From contig NZ_JAEMUW010000026.1 in the NCBI RefSeq assembly GCF_016598485.1, positions 1 through 64,000 on the forward strand: DNA of 64,000 nucleotides, given 5' to 3'. Below the pieces are notes generated by a model. That model was not told the DNA's origin. It made no database searches and saw nothing but the letters and a program-made list of their open reading frames with translations. Of this stretch, positions 39,851-49,184 are shown piece by piece; the first letter of the stretch is position 1, and each line of letters begins with the position of its first letter. This DNA comes from Micromonospora coerulea. GTDB lineage: Bacteria; Actinomycetota; Actinomycetes; Mycobacteriales; Micromonosporaceae. The translations under genes were made by a program, and so were the position numbers.

Positions 39851-39999
39851 TCCGGCGCGACACGTGGCCCGGGGCCGGGACGGCGGACGCCGTTCCGGCC
39901 CCGGGCCGCGTCGGCTTCGCCCACGAACCGCCGGGCGAGGCCTTACGTCCTCGAATTGCCTTCCGCGGGGTTTGTCCCGTCGAGGCAGGGGGGCTCCGG

Positions 40000-41499
40000 A
40001 TGGTCCGGGGCACCATGCGGTTCCGGGTCGACTGCCGACCCCGGTTCAACTACGGGCGCGACCCACACGAGCTCGACGTCCACCCGGGCGGCAGCGTCTT
40101 CCGGACTCCCGCCCTCTCCCTCACCCTCAGTCCCGCCCGCTACGCCGAGAGCCTGCGCGACCAAAGGGAGGTGCAGCGGACCACCGAGGGCATCTCGGTG
40201 GTCGCCACGCTCCGCGAGGGCGAGGCCGGCGGGGTGGTCCTGGAGACCGCGCAGTCCCCCGATCCACCCCGGCCCTTCACCCCCGACGAGGCACGGGAGA
40301 TGCTCGACCAGACCCGCGACTTCTGGCGGCGCTGGCTCGACCGCTCCCGGTACGCCGGCCGGTGGCGCGAGATGGTCGAGCGGTCCGCGATGACGCCCAA
40401 GCTCATGACGTACGCGCCGACCGGCGCGCTCATCGCCGCCCCCACCGCCGGGCTGCCGGAGCAGATCGGCGGGGAACGCAACTGGGACTACCGCTACACG
40501 TGGATCCGGGACGCGTCGTTCTCCGTGCACGCGCTGCTCGGCCTGGGCTTCACCGAAGAAGCCCGGCAGTACATGCACTGGGTGGACGACCGGATCCGGG
40601 ACGCCGACGAGGGCGGCGTACCCCTGCAGATCATGTACCGCGTCGACGGCTCACCCGATCTGGCCGAGGAGGTGCTGGATCACCTCGAGGGCTACCGGGG
40701 ATCGGCTCCCGTGCGGGTGGGCAACGGCGCGGCGCAACAACTGCAACTCGACATCTACGGCGAGGCGCTCAACTCCCTGTACGTCGCCGACAATCATGGC
40801 CTGCAGAGCACGCACCGGGGTTGGATGAACACGGTGCGCCTGATCGACTGGCTCTGCGAGCACTGGGACCAGCCCGAGGACGGGATCTGGGAGACCCGGG
40901 GCGGCCGCCGGGACTTCACCTACGGGCGGCTGATGTCCTGGGTGGCCCTCGACAGAGCCGTCCGCCTCGTGGACCGGCGGGGAAGGCCCGGCGACACCAG
41001 CCGCTGGGCGAGCACCCGCAACCAGATCTACGAACAGATCATGGCGCGGGGCTTCAGCCCGCGACGTGGCGCCTTCGTGCAGCACTACGCGAACGACGTG
41101 CTGGATGCGGCGCTGCTCGCCATGCCCGCGGTCGGGTTCCTGCCGCCCACCGACCCGATGTGACAGTCGACCCTGCGGGCGATGGACGCGGAACTGGTCT
41201 CCGACAGCCTGGTTTACCGGTACGACCCGAACGCCTCACCCGACGGCCTCCCCGGCAACGAGAGCACCTTCACCATGTGCACGTTCTGGTACGTCCAGGC
41301 CCTCGCCCAGTCCGGCCGGCTCGACGACGCCCGGCTGACCTTCGAGAAGATGCTCACCTACAGCACCCACCTCGGGCTCTACTCGGAGGAGATCGCACCC
41401 ACCGGCGAGCAGATCGGCAACTTCCCGCAGGCGTTCAGCCACCTCTCACTGATCAGCGCCGCCGTGCGCCTCGACCAGTTGCTCGACGCCCGTCCGTGA
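40000..41499 (+). pseudogene. GH15-type glucoamylase/trehalase gene, 5'-truncated with a nonsense codon
   Basis: The reading frame opens inside the domain (MVRGTMRFRVDCRPRFNYGR). The usual first 110 or so residues (GLIGDLRT … PRFDSPSVF) are missing. The catalytic domain follows: GGERNWDYRYTWIRDASFSV, IMYRVDGSPDLAEE, NGAAQQLQLDIYGEALNSLY. At 41161 a TGA interrupts …FLPPTDPM*QSTLRAMDAEL, where relatives have Trp. Reading continues in the same frame to GLYSEEIAPTGEQIGNFPQA and a stop at 41499. It is therefore broken twice. Confidence 0.8.
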
Positions 41500-41615
41500 C
41501 CCGCCGGGTCGCGCCGGTCAGGGGCGGTGGCGGGGGGATGTGACGTGGGCGCGGGTGGCCGGGCAGGCTTGGTCCGCCGGCCAGCCGCGCGGTATCTTTC
41601 TCAGTTCAAACACAA

Positions 41616-41645
41616 AAAGGAACGACCCCTGCGGGCCATTCCTTT
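41616..41645. promoter_or_regulatory. Inverted repeat upstream of the HelD-like gene
   Basis: AAAGGAA (41616-41622) pairs with TTCCTTT (41639-41645) across a 16-nt loop, 28 bp before the TTG start. HelR genes of Streptomyces are preceded by a rifamycin-associated element; this repeat does not match the published palindrome as I remember it. Role unknown. Confidence 0.4.
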
Positions 41646-41672
41646 GACCACCTTAGCTTATGAGGAGCCGGC

Positions 41673-43961
41673 TTGTCAACGCACTCCACCGGAGAGCTGC
41701 ACCAGGACGACGAGATCGGTCGCGAGCAGGAATACGTCTCGATGCTCTACGACCGGCTGGACGGCATGCGCGACCAGGCCGCCGACCGGCTCGCCGCCGA
41801 GCTGCGTACCACCGGCGGCACGCTGCAGGCCCGCTCCCAGCGGGACTCGGCCGTCCAGATGTACGCCGACCAGGTCGAGCAGTACTCGGCGGTGGAGAAC
41901 GGCCTCTGCTTCGGCCGCCTCGACGGCGGCGACGGCTCCGCGCGCTACATCGGCCGGATCGGCATCTTCGACATTAGCGGCGACTACGACCCGCTGCTGA
42001 TGGACTGGCGGGCGCCGGCCGCCCGGGCGTTCTACCTCGCCACCGCCGCCAACCCACAGGGCGTACGCCGGCGGCGGCACCTGCGCACCCGGCAGCGGAA
42101 GGTGACCGGGCTCAACGACGAGGTGCTGGACCTCGCCACCGCCTCCCCCACCGCCCACGAGGAGGTGACCGGCGAGGCGTCCCTGCTCGCCGCGCTCAAC
42201 GCCGGACGGACCGGCCGGATGCGCGACATCGTCGAGACCATCCAGGCCGAGCAGGACCGGATCATCCGGGCCGACCTGCCCGGAGTGCTGGTCGTCCAGG
42301 GTGGCCCCGGCACCGGCAAGACCGCGGTGGCGCTGCACCGGGCCGCGTACCTGCTCTACACCCACCGGCAGCAGCTCTCCAGCCGGGGCGTGCTGCTGGT
42401 CGGGCCGAACGCCACCTTCCTGCGCTACATCTCCCAGGTGCTGCCCACACTGGCCGAGACGGGCGTGCTGCTGCGTACCCCGGCGGACCTCTTTCCCGGG
42501 GTGAGCGCCCGGCGGAGCGAGCCGGCGGAGACGGCGGCGCTCAAGGGCCGGGCGGTGATGACCGAGGTGCTCGCCGCCGCGGTACGCGACCGGCAGTGGG
42601 TGCCGGACGAGCCGCTGGAGATCGAGCTGCCGCAGCGGGAGCTGCTCACCCTCGATCCGGCGACCGTCCGGGAGGCCCGGGAGCGGGTCCGCCGCTCGGG
42701 CCGCCCGCACAACCTGGCCCGGGCGCTGTTCGACATCGAGATCGTGCACGCGCTCGCCGCCCAGGTCGCCGAGCGCATCGGCGCCGACCCGCTCGGCGGG
42801 GAGAACCTGCTCTCCGAGGCTGACCTGGCCGAGATCCGCCGGGAGCTGCGCGAGGAGCCGGAGGTGCGGGCCGTGCTGGACGAGCTCTGGCCGGTGCTCA
42901 CCCCGCAGCGGCTGCTCGCCGACCTGTACGCCGCGCCGGACCGGATCGCCACCGCCGCCCCGATGCTCACCGAGGCGGAGCGGGCGTCGCTGCACCGGGA
43001 GCCGGGCGGCTGGACGCCGGCCGACGTGCCGCTGCTCGACGAGGCCGCCGAGCTGCTGGGCGAGGACGAGCGCGCCGCGACGGCCCGCCGGGAGCGGATC
43101 CGCGCCTTCGAGCGGGAGTACGCCGAGGGCGTGCTGGAGATCTGGCGGGGTTCCCGCTCCATCGACGTCGAGGACGAGGCGGACGGCGGCGAGATCCTCG
43201 GCGTCACCGACCTGATCGACGCCGACCGGCTGTCGGAGCGGCAGGAGGAGTCCGAACGGCTGACCACGGCCCAGCGGGCCGCCGCCGACCGGAGCTGGGC
43301 CTTCGGGCACGTCATCGTCGACGAGGCGCAGGAGCTGTCGCCGATGGCCTGGCGGCTGCTGATGCGCCGCTGCCCGAGCCGCTCGATGACGATCGTCGGC
43401 GACGTGGCGCAGACCGGCGCGCTCGTCGGCACCCCCTCCTGGCAGGAGGCGCTGGAGCCGTACGTGGCCCGGCGCTGGCGGCTGGAGGAGCTGACCGTCA
43501 GCTACCGGACCCCCGCCGAGATCATGGCGGTCGCCGCCGAGGTGCTCGCCGAGATCGACCCCGCGCTCCGGCCGCCCCGGTCGGTCCGCGCCAGCGGCCT
43601 GCCGCCGTGGGACCGTACCGTCGAACCGGACCGGCTCGCCGTCGAACTGGTCGAGGCGACCACGCGGGAGGCGTCCGGTCTCGACGACGGGCGGCTCGGC
43701 GTGATCGTGCCCGCCGGCCGGGTGGCCGAGCTGGGCGCCGCGGTCACCGCCGCCCTGCCCGAGGCCGCGGTCGGCGAGCAGCCGGAACTGGAGAACCGGG
43801 TGGTGGTGCTCACCGTCGGGCAGGCCAAGGGGCTGGAGTTCGACTCGGTGCTGGTGGTGGATCCGGAGCGGATCGTGGCCGAGTCCCCGCGCGGGCACAG
43901 CGACCTCTACGTCGCCCTCACCCGGGCCACCCAGCGCCTCGGCATCCTCCGCCCCGCCTGA
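41673..43961 (+). CDS. HelD-family RNA polymerase recycling motor ATPase
   Basis: A 762-residue superfamily-1 helicase-like protein. The N-terminal antiparallel coiled coil (EQEYVSMLYDRLDGMRDQAA, DRLAAELRTTGGTL) is the arm that enters the polymerase secondary channel. Walker A is LVVQGGPGTGKTAVALHRAA, Walker B region HVIVDEAQELSPMAWRLLMR, motif IV-VI VSYRTPAEIM and HSDLYVALTRATQRLGIL. The TTG start has GAGGAG at ideal distance. HelD/HelR proteins release stalled RNA polymerase; in some actinomycetes HelR gives rifamycin tolerance. Confidence 0.9.
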   Translation: MSTHSTGELHQDDEIGREQEYVSMLYDRLDGMRDQAADRLAAELRTTGGTLQARSQRDSAVQMYADQVEQYSAVENGLCFGRLDGGDGSARYIGRIGIFDISGDYDPLLMDWRAPAARAFYLATAANPQGVRRRRHLRTRQRKVTGLNDEVLDLATASPTAHEEVTGEASLLAALNAGRTGRMRDIVETIQAEQDRIIRADLPGVLVVQGGPGTGKTAVALHRAAYLLYTHRQQLSSRGVLLVGPNATFLRYISQVLPTLAETGVLLRTPADLFPGVSARRSEPAETAALKGRAVMTEVLAAAVRDRQWVPDEPLEIELPQRELLTLDPATVREARERVRRSGRPHNLARALFDIEIVHALAAQVAERIGADPLGGENLLSEADLAEIRRELREEPEVRAVLDELWPVLTPQRLLADLYAAPDRIATAAPMLTEAERASLHREPGGWTPADVPLLDEAAELLGEDERAATARRERIRAFEREYAEGVLEIWRGSRSIDVEDEADGGEILGVTDLIDADRLSERQEESERLTTAQRAAADRSWAFGHVIVDEAQELSPMAWRLLMRRCPSRSMTIVGDVAQTGALVGTPSWQEALEPYVARRWRLEELTVSYRTPAEIMAVAAEVLAEIDPALRPPRSVRASGLPPWDRTVEPDRLAVELVEATTREASGLDDGRLGVIVPAGRVAELGAAVTAALPEAAVGEQPELENRVVVLTVGQAKGLEFDSVLVVDPERIVAESPRGHSDLYVALTRATQRLGILRPA

Positions 43962-44027
43962 CCGGCCCAGGTGGTGGCCTCCGGGGCGGAGGCCACCACG
44001 TCCTGGTGGACCGTGCGGTCGGCCGGC

Positions 44028-44450
44028 TCAGCCGGGGTTGGCTTGGTCGTTGGTGAAGTTGCCGACCTGGCTGCCGTTCGACGACGCGTCGCTGGTCGAG
44101 CCGCCGGCCGGGGTGCTCAGCCCGCCGGTGGTGGCGTCCCCGGTGGTGGTCGGGGCGACCTTGCCCGGGTGCCGCTCCGGCTGCCGGGCGACCCGGCGCG
44201 CGCTGGCCGGGCCGGCGGTGCCGCCGGTCGTGGTGACCGCACCCTGACCCCGGGTCGGTCCGCCGTCCCGGAGGACCTGCGGATCGATCCGGACATGCGC
44301 CGGGTCGTCCGGGTCCAGTTCCTGGCGCACTCGCTCCACGTCGGTCTGCGGCACCGTGACCTCGTCGAGCGCGCCCTTGCCGTACACGCCGCCGGCGATC
44401 CGGTCCTCGGCCCGGCGGGCGGCGTCCTGCCGGATGTCGTCCTCACGCAC
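44028..44450 (-). CDS. Hypothetical low-complexity protein
   Basis: About 140 residues from GTG 44450: VREDDIRQDAARRAEDRIAG, GVYGKGALDEVTVPQTDVER, then a Gly/Thr/Ser-rich tail. The first 60 residues look helical and charged; the remainder is disordered. The start is uncertain (GTG 44459 is close). No family recognised. Confidence 0.5.
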   Translation of the reverse strand: MREDDIRQDAARRAEDRIAGGVYGKGALDEVTVPQTDVERVRQELDPDDPAHVRIDPQVLRDGGPTRGQGAVTTTGGTAGPASARRVARQPERHPGKVAPTTTGDATTGGLSTPAGGSTSDASSNGSQVGNFTNDQANPG

Positions 44451-44634
44451 GTCAACCACCTCGCAGCTCTCTCGGATCTTTCTGCGTGCCCGACGACCCG
44501 CCGGCCAAACCCCCGGATCCGGTCGTCCCCCGGGGTTCACCGGGACGACTCCCGCCGCTCGCCCGCCCGCCGTTCCGGTTGCCCATGCTGACCGGCGGGT
44601 TGGCGGGAACTGCCCGCCCCCGAAGGGACAACGC

Positions 44635-46677
44635 GTGCGAGCCGTACGCCGTACCGCCATCGCCGCCCTGGTGGCGGCGACCGTGACCATCGGGCTCCCG
44701 GCCCCCGCCGAGGCGACCCCGCAGCCAGACCGGGGCTTCGACCTGCAGGCCCACCGCGGTGGCCTCGGGCTGCGGGTGGAGAGCACCCTCGCCTCGTTCG
44801 GCAACGCCCTCCAGCTCGGGGTGAGCACCCTCGAATTGGACGTTCAGCTCACCTCCGACGGGCAGGCCGTGGTCACCCACGACCGGAAGGTCAGCGGCGC
44901 CAAGTGCGTCGACACCGCACCGGTGACCCCGGGTGACCCGAAGTTCCCGTACGTCGGCAAGTACGTCAACACGCTCACCCTGGCCCAGGTGCGCACCCTG
45001 GACTGCGGATCGAAGACCCTGCCCGACAAGCCCGGCCAGCTCGCCGTGCCCGGTGCCCGGATGCCGCTGCTGCGGGAGGTCTTCGCGCTGGTCAAGCGCT
45101 ACCACGCGGACGACGTGACGCTCAACGTGGAGACCAAGGTGGAGGCCGGCGCGCCGTCCGAGACCGCGCCGCGTGAGCAGTTCGTGCAGGTCACCGCGCG
45201 GGAGATCCGCGACGCCGGGATGCTCCGGCAGGTGAGCATCCAGAGCTTCGACTGGGGCTCGCTGATCCGGATGCGCCAGGTCGAGCCCCGGCTGCCCCTG
45301 GTGGCGCTGACCAACTACGACTTCCTCCAGGTCGGGCAGCCCGGCGCCTCGCCGTGGCTCGGTGGGCTGGACATCGACGACTTCGGCGGGGACCCGATCA
45401 CCGCGATCCGCAGCTTCGGTGCGTCCGCGTTCTCCCCGGTGCACGGCTTCCCGCAGGACGGCCGGGTGACCGACCCCGGCTACCGGCCGTACGTGACGAA
45501 GGAACTGGTGGCGCACGCGCACCGAAACGGGATCAGGGTGATCCCGTGGACGGTGGACGACGTGCCCACCATGGCGAAGCTGATCGACGACGGCGTGGAC
45601 GGCATCATCACCGACTACCCCGACCGGCTGCGCGGGCTACTTGCCGTACGCGGCTACCGGCTCCCCCGGGCGTACGCGTCGCCGTTCGACATCCAGGCCC
45701 ACCGGGGCGGACGGTCCACCCGGCCGGAGAACACGCTGCCGGCGTTCGCGCACGCGCTGGAGAACCGGGCCATCTCGACCCTGGAGCTCGACACCGGTGT
45801 CACCGCCGACGGGCACCTGGTGGTGCTGCACGACCGGGCGATCAACGGCTCGCACTGCGTCGACACGGCTGCGGTGCGGCCCGACGACCCGGCGTACCCG
45901 TATGTCGGGAAGCTGGTGCACGAGCTGACCCTGGCCCAGGTCAAGACGATCGACTGCGGGTCGAAGACGCTGGCCGAGTTCCCCGACCAGGTGGCGGTGC
46001 CGGATGCCCGGATCCCCACCCTCGACGAGGTCTTCGCGCTGGTGAAGGCGAGCGGCCGCAACGACGTCCGGATGAACATCGAGACGAAGATCAGCCCGTT
46101 GGTGGCGGACACCGAGGCGTACCCGAGCTTCACCCGCAAGCTGGTCGGCGCGATCGAGCGGGCCGGCTTCACCCGGCGGGCCACCATCCAGTCCTTCGAC
46201 TGGCGCACCATCCGGTACGCCCACCGGCTGAACCCGCACCTCGACACCGTGGCCCTGGTCTGGCAGTACGGCCCGGCCGAGTGCGCCAGCCTCGCCGACG
46301 AGTGCTCGCTGCGCGCGGTGTACGACGACCCGACGGTCAAGAGCCCCTGGACCGCCGGCCTGGACTGGTGGCGGCACGAGGACCTGGGCGCGCTGGTCCG
46401 GGAGTCGGGCGCGACCACGGTGTCGGCGAACTGGCAGGTGCACGACCCGGCCCAGGGGACGGTGGCCGCGACCGACTGGTACCTGCGGGAGAACCCGGCA
46501 TACTTCCACGGACCGGACGTCCGCACCCTCCAGGGCCGGTACGGGCTGACCGTGGTGCCGTACACCGTCGACGACGCGGCGGTGATGCAGCGGGTCATCG
46601 ACCTCGGCGTCGACGGCATCATCACCGACGACCCGGAGTTGCTGATCCCGGTTGCCATCCGCAACGGTCTGCGCTGA
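44635..46677 (+). CDS. Secreted tandem glycerophosphodiester phosphodiesterase
   Basis: A 680-residue protein with signal peptide (VRAVRRTAIAALVAATVTIG LPAPAEA, split for length) and two full GDPD domains. Domain 1: FDLQAHRGGLGLRVESTLAS … TLELDVQLTSDGQAVVTHDR … GIITDYPDRL. Domain 2: FDIQAHRGGRSTRPENTLPA … TLELDTGVTADGHLVVLHDR … GIITDDPELL. Each has the HRG, E-x-D and HD pieces of the metal site; domain 1 has VEST where PENT is usual. It would cleave glycerophosphodiesters outside the cell to sn-glycerol 3-phosphate and an alcohol. GTG start after GAAGGGAC. Confidence 0.9.
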   Translation: MRAVRRTAIAALVAATVTIGLPAPAEATPQPDRGFDLQAHRGGLGLRVESTLASFGNALQLGVSTLELDVQLTSDGQAVVTHDRKVSGAKCVDTAPVTPGDPKFPYVGKYVNTLTLAQVRTLDCGSKTLPDKPGQLAVPGARMPLLREVFALVKRYHADDVTLNVETKVEAGAPSETAPREQFVQVTAREIRDAGMLRQVSIQSFDWGSLIRMRQVEPRLPLVALTNYDFLQVGQPGASPWLGGLDIDDFGGDPITAIRSFGASAFSPVHGFPQDGRVTDPGYRPYVTKELVAHAHRNGIRVIPWTVDDVPTMAKLIDDGVDGIITDYPDRLRGLLAVRGYRLPRAYASPFDIQAHRGGRSTRPENTLPAFAHALENRAISTLELDTGVTADGHLVVLHDRAINGSHCVDTAAVRPDDPAYPYVGKLVHELTLAQVKTIDCGSKTLAEFPDQVAVPDARIPTLDEVFALVKASGRNDVRMNIETKISPLVADTEAYPSFTRKLVGAIERAGFTRRATIQSFDWRTIRYAHRLNPHLDTVALVWQYGPAECASLADECSLRAVYDDPTVKSPWTAGLDWWRHEDLGALVRESGATTVSANWQVHDPAQGTVAATDWYLRENPAYFHGPDVRTLQGRYGLTVVPYTVDDAAVMQRVIDLGVDGIITDDPELLIPVAIRNGLR

Positions 46678-46856
46678 ACCGAGCGTCGCGGCTCCGGTGG
46701 AGGCGACATCCGACCGGCCGGCGGGTGTTACCTCTGCCGGGGCCACGGGTAGACCGGGGTTGCCCGCGCCATGAACGCCAACCGTGCCGTGGCCGAAACG
46801 CGGTAGCGGGGCGAGGGACAGCAGGGAACGACTCATCGCATCCTGAGGAGGACCAG

Positions 46857-47237
46857 ATGAGCACGCAGGCTGCATCCACCAGGCCCATGAACCGGCCGAT
46901 GCAGGACGCGCCCAACCGGGCGGCAATGCAGGAAGCTCCGACCCGTCCGATGCCGATGATGCACGACGGGCAACGGGAGCAGGCAATCAGCGCACCGGGC
47001 ACCGAGACCAAGCCGTCGTTCGCGACGACCGAATTCTGGGTCTACATCGCGTCGATCGCCGGTGTGCTGCTGGCGTCCTACCTGGTCGGCAAGAACGCGG
47101 CCGGAGTGGACATCTTCCGGGCCCCGCAGGCGTGGTTCTTCATCACCCTGCTGACTCTCGGCTACCTGGGTAGCCGCGGTCTGGCCAAGGCCGGCAGCAA
47201 CTTCCGCAGCGGCGACGAGCGCAAGCCCCGCCACTGA
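46857..47237 (+). CDS. Membrane protein, hypothetical
   Basis: A 126-residue protein with a Met/Gln/Pro-rich N-terminal 50 residues (NRPMQDAPNRAAMQEAPTRP, MPMMHDGQREQ), then two hydrophobic helices (EFWVYIASIAGVLLASYLVG and AWFFITLLTLGYLGSRGLAK). ATG follows GAGGAGGACC. Proteins of this plan are common in actinomycetes, without known role. A strong terminator follows. Confidence 0.7.
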   Translation: MSTQAASTRPMNRPMQDAPNRAAMQEAPTRPMPMMHDGQREQAISAPGTETKPSFATTEFWVYIASIAGVLLASYLVGKNAAGVDIFRAPQAWFFITLLTLGYLGSRGLAKAGSNFRSGDERKPRH

Positions 47238-47254
47238 GTGAGCAGGACCGGAGA

Positions 47255-47294
47255 ACGACGGTGGCCCCGGGAGCTGTCCCAGGGCCACCGTCGT
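47255..47294. terminator. Bidirectional terminator between convergent genes
   Basis: A perfect 13-bp stem ACGACGGTGGCCC / GGGCCACCGTCGT with a 14-nt loop, placed between the plus-strand membrane gene and the minus-strand Spo0M gene. Confidence 0.85.
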
Positions 47295-47302
47295 CGGTCG
47301 CG

Positions 47303-48250
47303 TTACTCGAAGTCGCCGCCGAAGTCACCGAAGTCACCCTCGAAGGCGTCGGAGATCAGCTCGCCGGCGACCAGGCCGCCGGCCACGCCGAGCGCGGTGC
47401 CCGCCACCAGGCCACCCATCCCGGGACCCCGGCCGTGGCCGTGCGGGGCGCCGAAGCCGCCGGCGCGCAGGTTGCCGTAGCGGGAGGTCGTCTCGCGCAG
47501 CCAGCCGTCGACCACCTGGACCCAGTCGGTCCGGCCGGCGTCGGTGTGCGGAACGGCGTACCGGCCGACGACGTCGTGCCCGGCGCTGAGGAAACCGCCC
47601 CGCTTGTCGCACTCCAGGATCACCTCGACGCCCCGCTGGCTGGTCACGAAGGTCAGCTCGACCTCGGTGACCGTCCGGGCGTACTGCGGCGCGGCGAAGA
47701 ACTCGATCTCCTGGTAGAACGGGAGCGTCTGCTGCACGCCACGGATGTGACCGCGTTCCAGGTCGGCGTGCTTGAACCGGAACCCGAGCGCCTGGAAGGC
47801 GTCGAGGATCCGCTCGTGGATCGGCAGCGGGTGCACCGCGACGTGGTCCAGGTCGCTCTTGTCCACCGCGCGGGCCACCGCCAGCTCGGTCCGCAGCCCC
47901 ATCGTCATGCCGTGCAGACGCTGGCCGTACACGTCGGTCACCGGGGTCTCCCACGGCACCGGGAGCTGGAACGGGATGGCGAGCTGCTGCTTCGGGGCCA
48001 GCTCCAGCGGCCCGCTCACCGCCATCCGGTGGAACTCCATGACGCCGGCGTACTCGGAGTCGCCGCCCTCGATCTCGACCCGGGTGACCAGGCCGAGGGT
48101 GATCTGCTCGATGCTTGCCGGCACGTCACCGCCGACGAGGTTGACGTGCCCGTCGAGGGTGAGCCCGGGTCGGGTGTTCGGGTTGGTCAGCACGGTGTCG
48201 ACGCTGGGACCGCCCACGCCGAACGCGCTCAACATCTTCTTGAAGACCAT
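47303..48250 (-). CDS. Sporulation-control protein Spo0M
   Basis: A 315-residue protein of the Spo0M/arrestin-like family: MVFKKMLSAFGVGGPSVDTV, LTNPNTRPGLTLDGHVNLVG, PFQLPVPWETPVTDVYGQRL, RTELAVARAVDKSDLDHVAV. A Gly/His-rich tail ends in an acidic DAFEGDFGDFGGDFE. In Bacillus Spo0M affects sporulation timing and cell division; its role in actinomycetes is little known. Together with ssgB it fits a sporulating organism. Confidence 0.9.
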   Translation of the reverse strand: MVFKKMLSAFGVGGPSVDTVLTNPNTRPGLTLDGHVNLVGGDVPASIEQITLGLVTRVEIEGGDSEYAGVMEFHRMAVSGPLELAPKQQLAIPFQLPVPWETPVTDVYGQRLHGMTMGLRTELAVARAVDKSDLDHVAVHPLPIHERILDAFQALGFRFKHADLERGHIRGVQQTLPFYQEIEFFAAPQYARTVTEVELTFVTSQRGVEVILECDKRGGFLSAGHDVVGRYAVPHTDAGRTDWVQVVDGWLRETTSRYGNLRAGGFGAPHGHGRGPGMGGLVAGTALGVAGGLVAGELISDAFEGDFGDFGGDFE

Positions 48251-48369
48251 CGGTCACTCCCCGCCGGACGGCGCTCCACCATGGAACGTCGGACGCTTGC
48301 TCAGCCGACCCTAACCCGGGCCGCTGTGAAGTGCCTGTGAGCAGCGCCGGGTCGGGGCCGGAAACCAGA

Positions 48370-49146
48370 TCAGTCCGCCTCGACCACGATCAGCTCACCG
48401 ACCTGCTCACCGATCTGGCGGCGGCCCTCCGCCGGCAGCCGCCCGTCGGTGATCAGCACGTCGGCGTCCTCGAGCGGGGCGATGGTGGCGATGCCGATCG
48501 TCTCCCACTTGGTGTGGTCGGCCAGCACGACGAGGCGACGGGCGGAGCTGATCAGCCGCCGGTTGACCGCCGCCTCCAGCAGGTTCGGCGTGGTGAACCC
48601 GGTGCGCGGGCTCATCCCGTGCACACCGAGGAAGAGCAGGTCGACGTTGAGGGCCGCGATCGCCGCCTCGGCCACCGGCCCGGTCAGCGCGTCCGACGGG
48701 GTACGGATGCCCCCGGTGAGCACCACGGTCTGGTCGGCGCGCGGGTTCTGGTAGAGGGCGTCGGCGACCGGGATCGAGTTGGTCACCACGGTGAGCCCGC
48801 GGACGTCGGCCAGCCGCGCCGCGAGGGCGGCGGTGGTGGTCCCCGCCGAGAGCGCGATGGCCATCCCCGGCTCGACCATCGTCGCGGCCCGCTCGGCGAT
48901 GGCCCGCTTCTCCGTCTGCTGGCGGATCGACTTGGCGGCGAAGCCGGGCTCCTCGGCGGAACCCGGGCCGGCCAGGGTCGCTCCGCCGTGGACCTTGTCG
49001 ACCAGGCCCCGCTCGGCGAGCACCTCCAGGTCCCGCCGGATGGTCATGTCCGACACCCCGAAGCGGCTGACCAGGTGGCTCACCCGGACGCCGCCGCGCT
49101 GCCGGATCAGCTCCAGGATGGCGCTCTGCCGTTGCTGGGCGAGCAT
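48370..49146 (-). CDS. DeoR/GlpR family transcriptional repressor
   Basis: A 258-residue regulator. The N-terminal helix-turn-helix MLAQQRQSAILELIRQRGGV and RVSHLVSRFGVSDMTIRRDL is classic DeoR. The effector domain of the sugar-phosphate-isomerase type has ALSAGTTTAALAARLADVRG, TVVTNSIPVADALYQNPRAD and VLADHTKWETIGIATIAPLE. It lies 38 bp after the GH42 gene on the same strand, and the divergent transporter shares the promoter region, so it probably represses the galactoside cluster until a sugar phosphate binds. Confidence 0.9.
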   Translation of the reverse strand: MLAQQRQSAILELIRQRGGVRVSHLVSRFGVSDMTIRRDLEVLAERGLVDKVHGGATLAGPGSAEEPGFAAKSIRQQTEKRAIAERAATMVEPGMAIALSAGTTTAALAARLADVRGLTVVTNSIPVADALYQNPRADQTVVLTGGIRTPSDALTGPVAEAAIAALNVDLLFLGVHGMSPRTGFTTPNLLEAAVNRRLISSARRLVVLADHTKWETIGIATIAPLEDADVLITDGRLPAEGRRQIGEQVGELIVVEAD

Positions 49147-49184
49147 CGGACCTCCTTCGACCGCACGGGTTGACGGGGCGGGGA

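Noticed and set aside
39864..41543. Long alternative frames covering the GH15 pseudogene on both strands.
   Set aside because: The GH15 motifs lie in the 40000-41499 frame only; the others are Arg/Pro-rich shadows.
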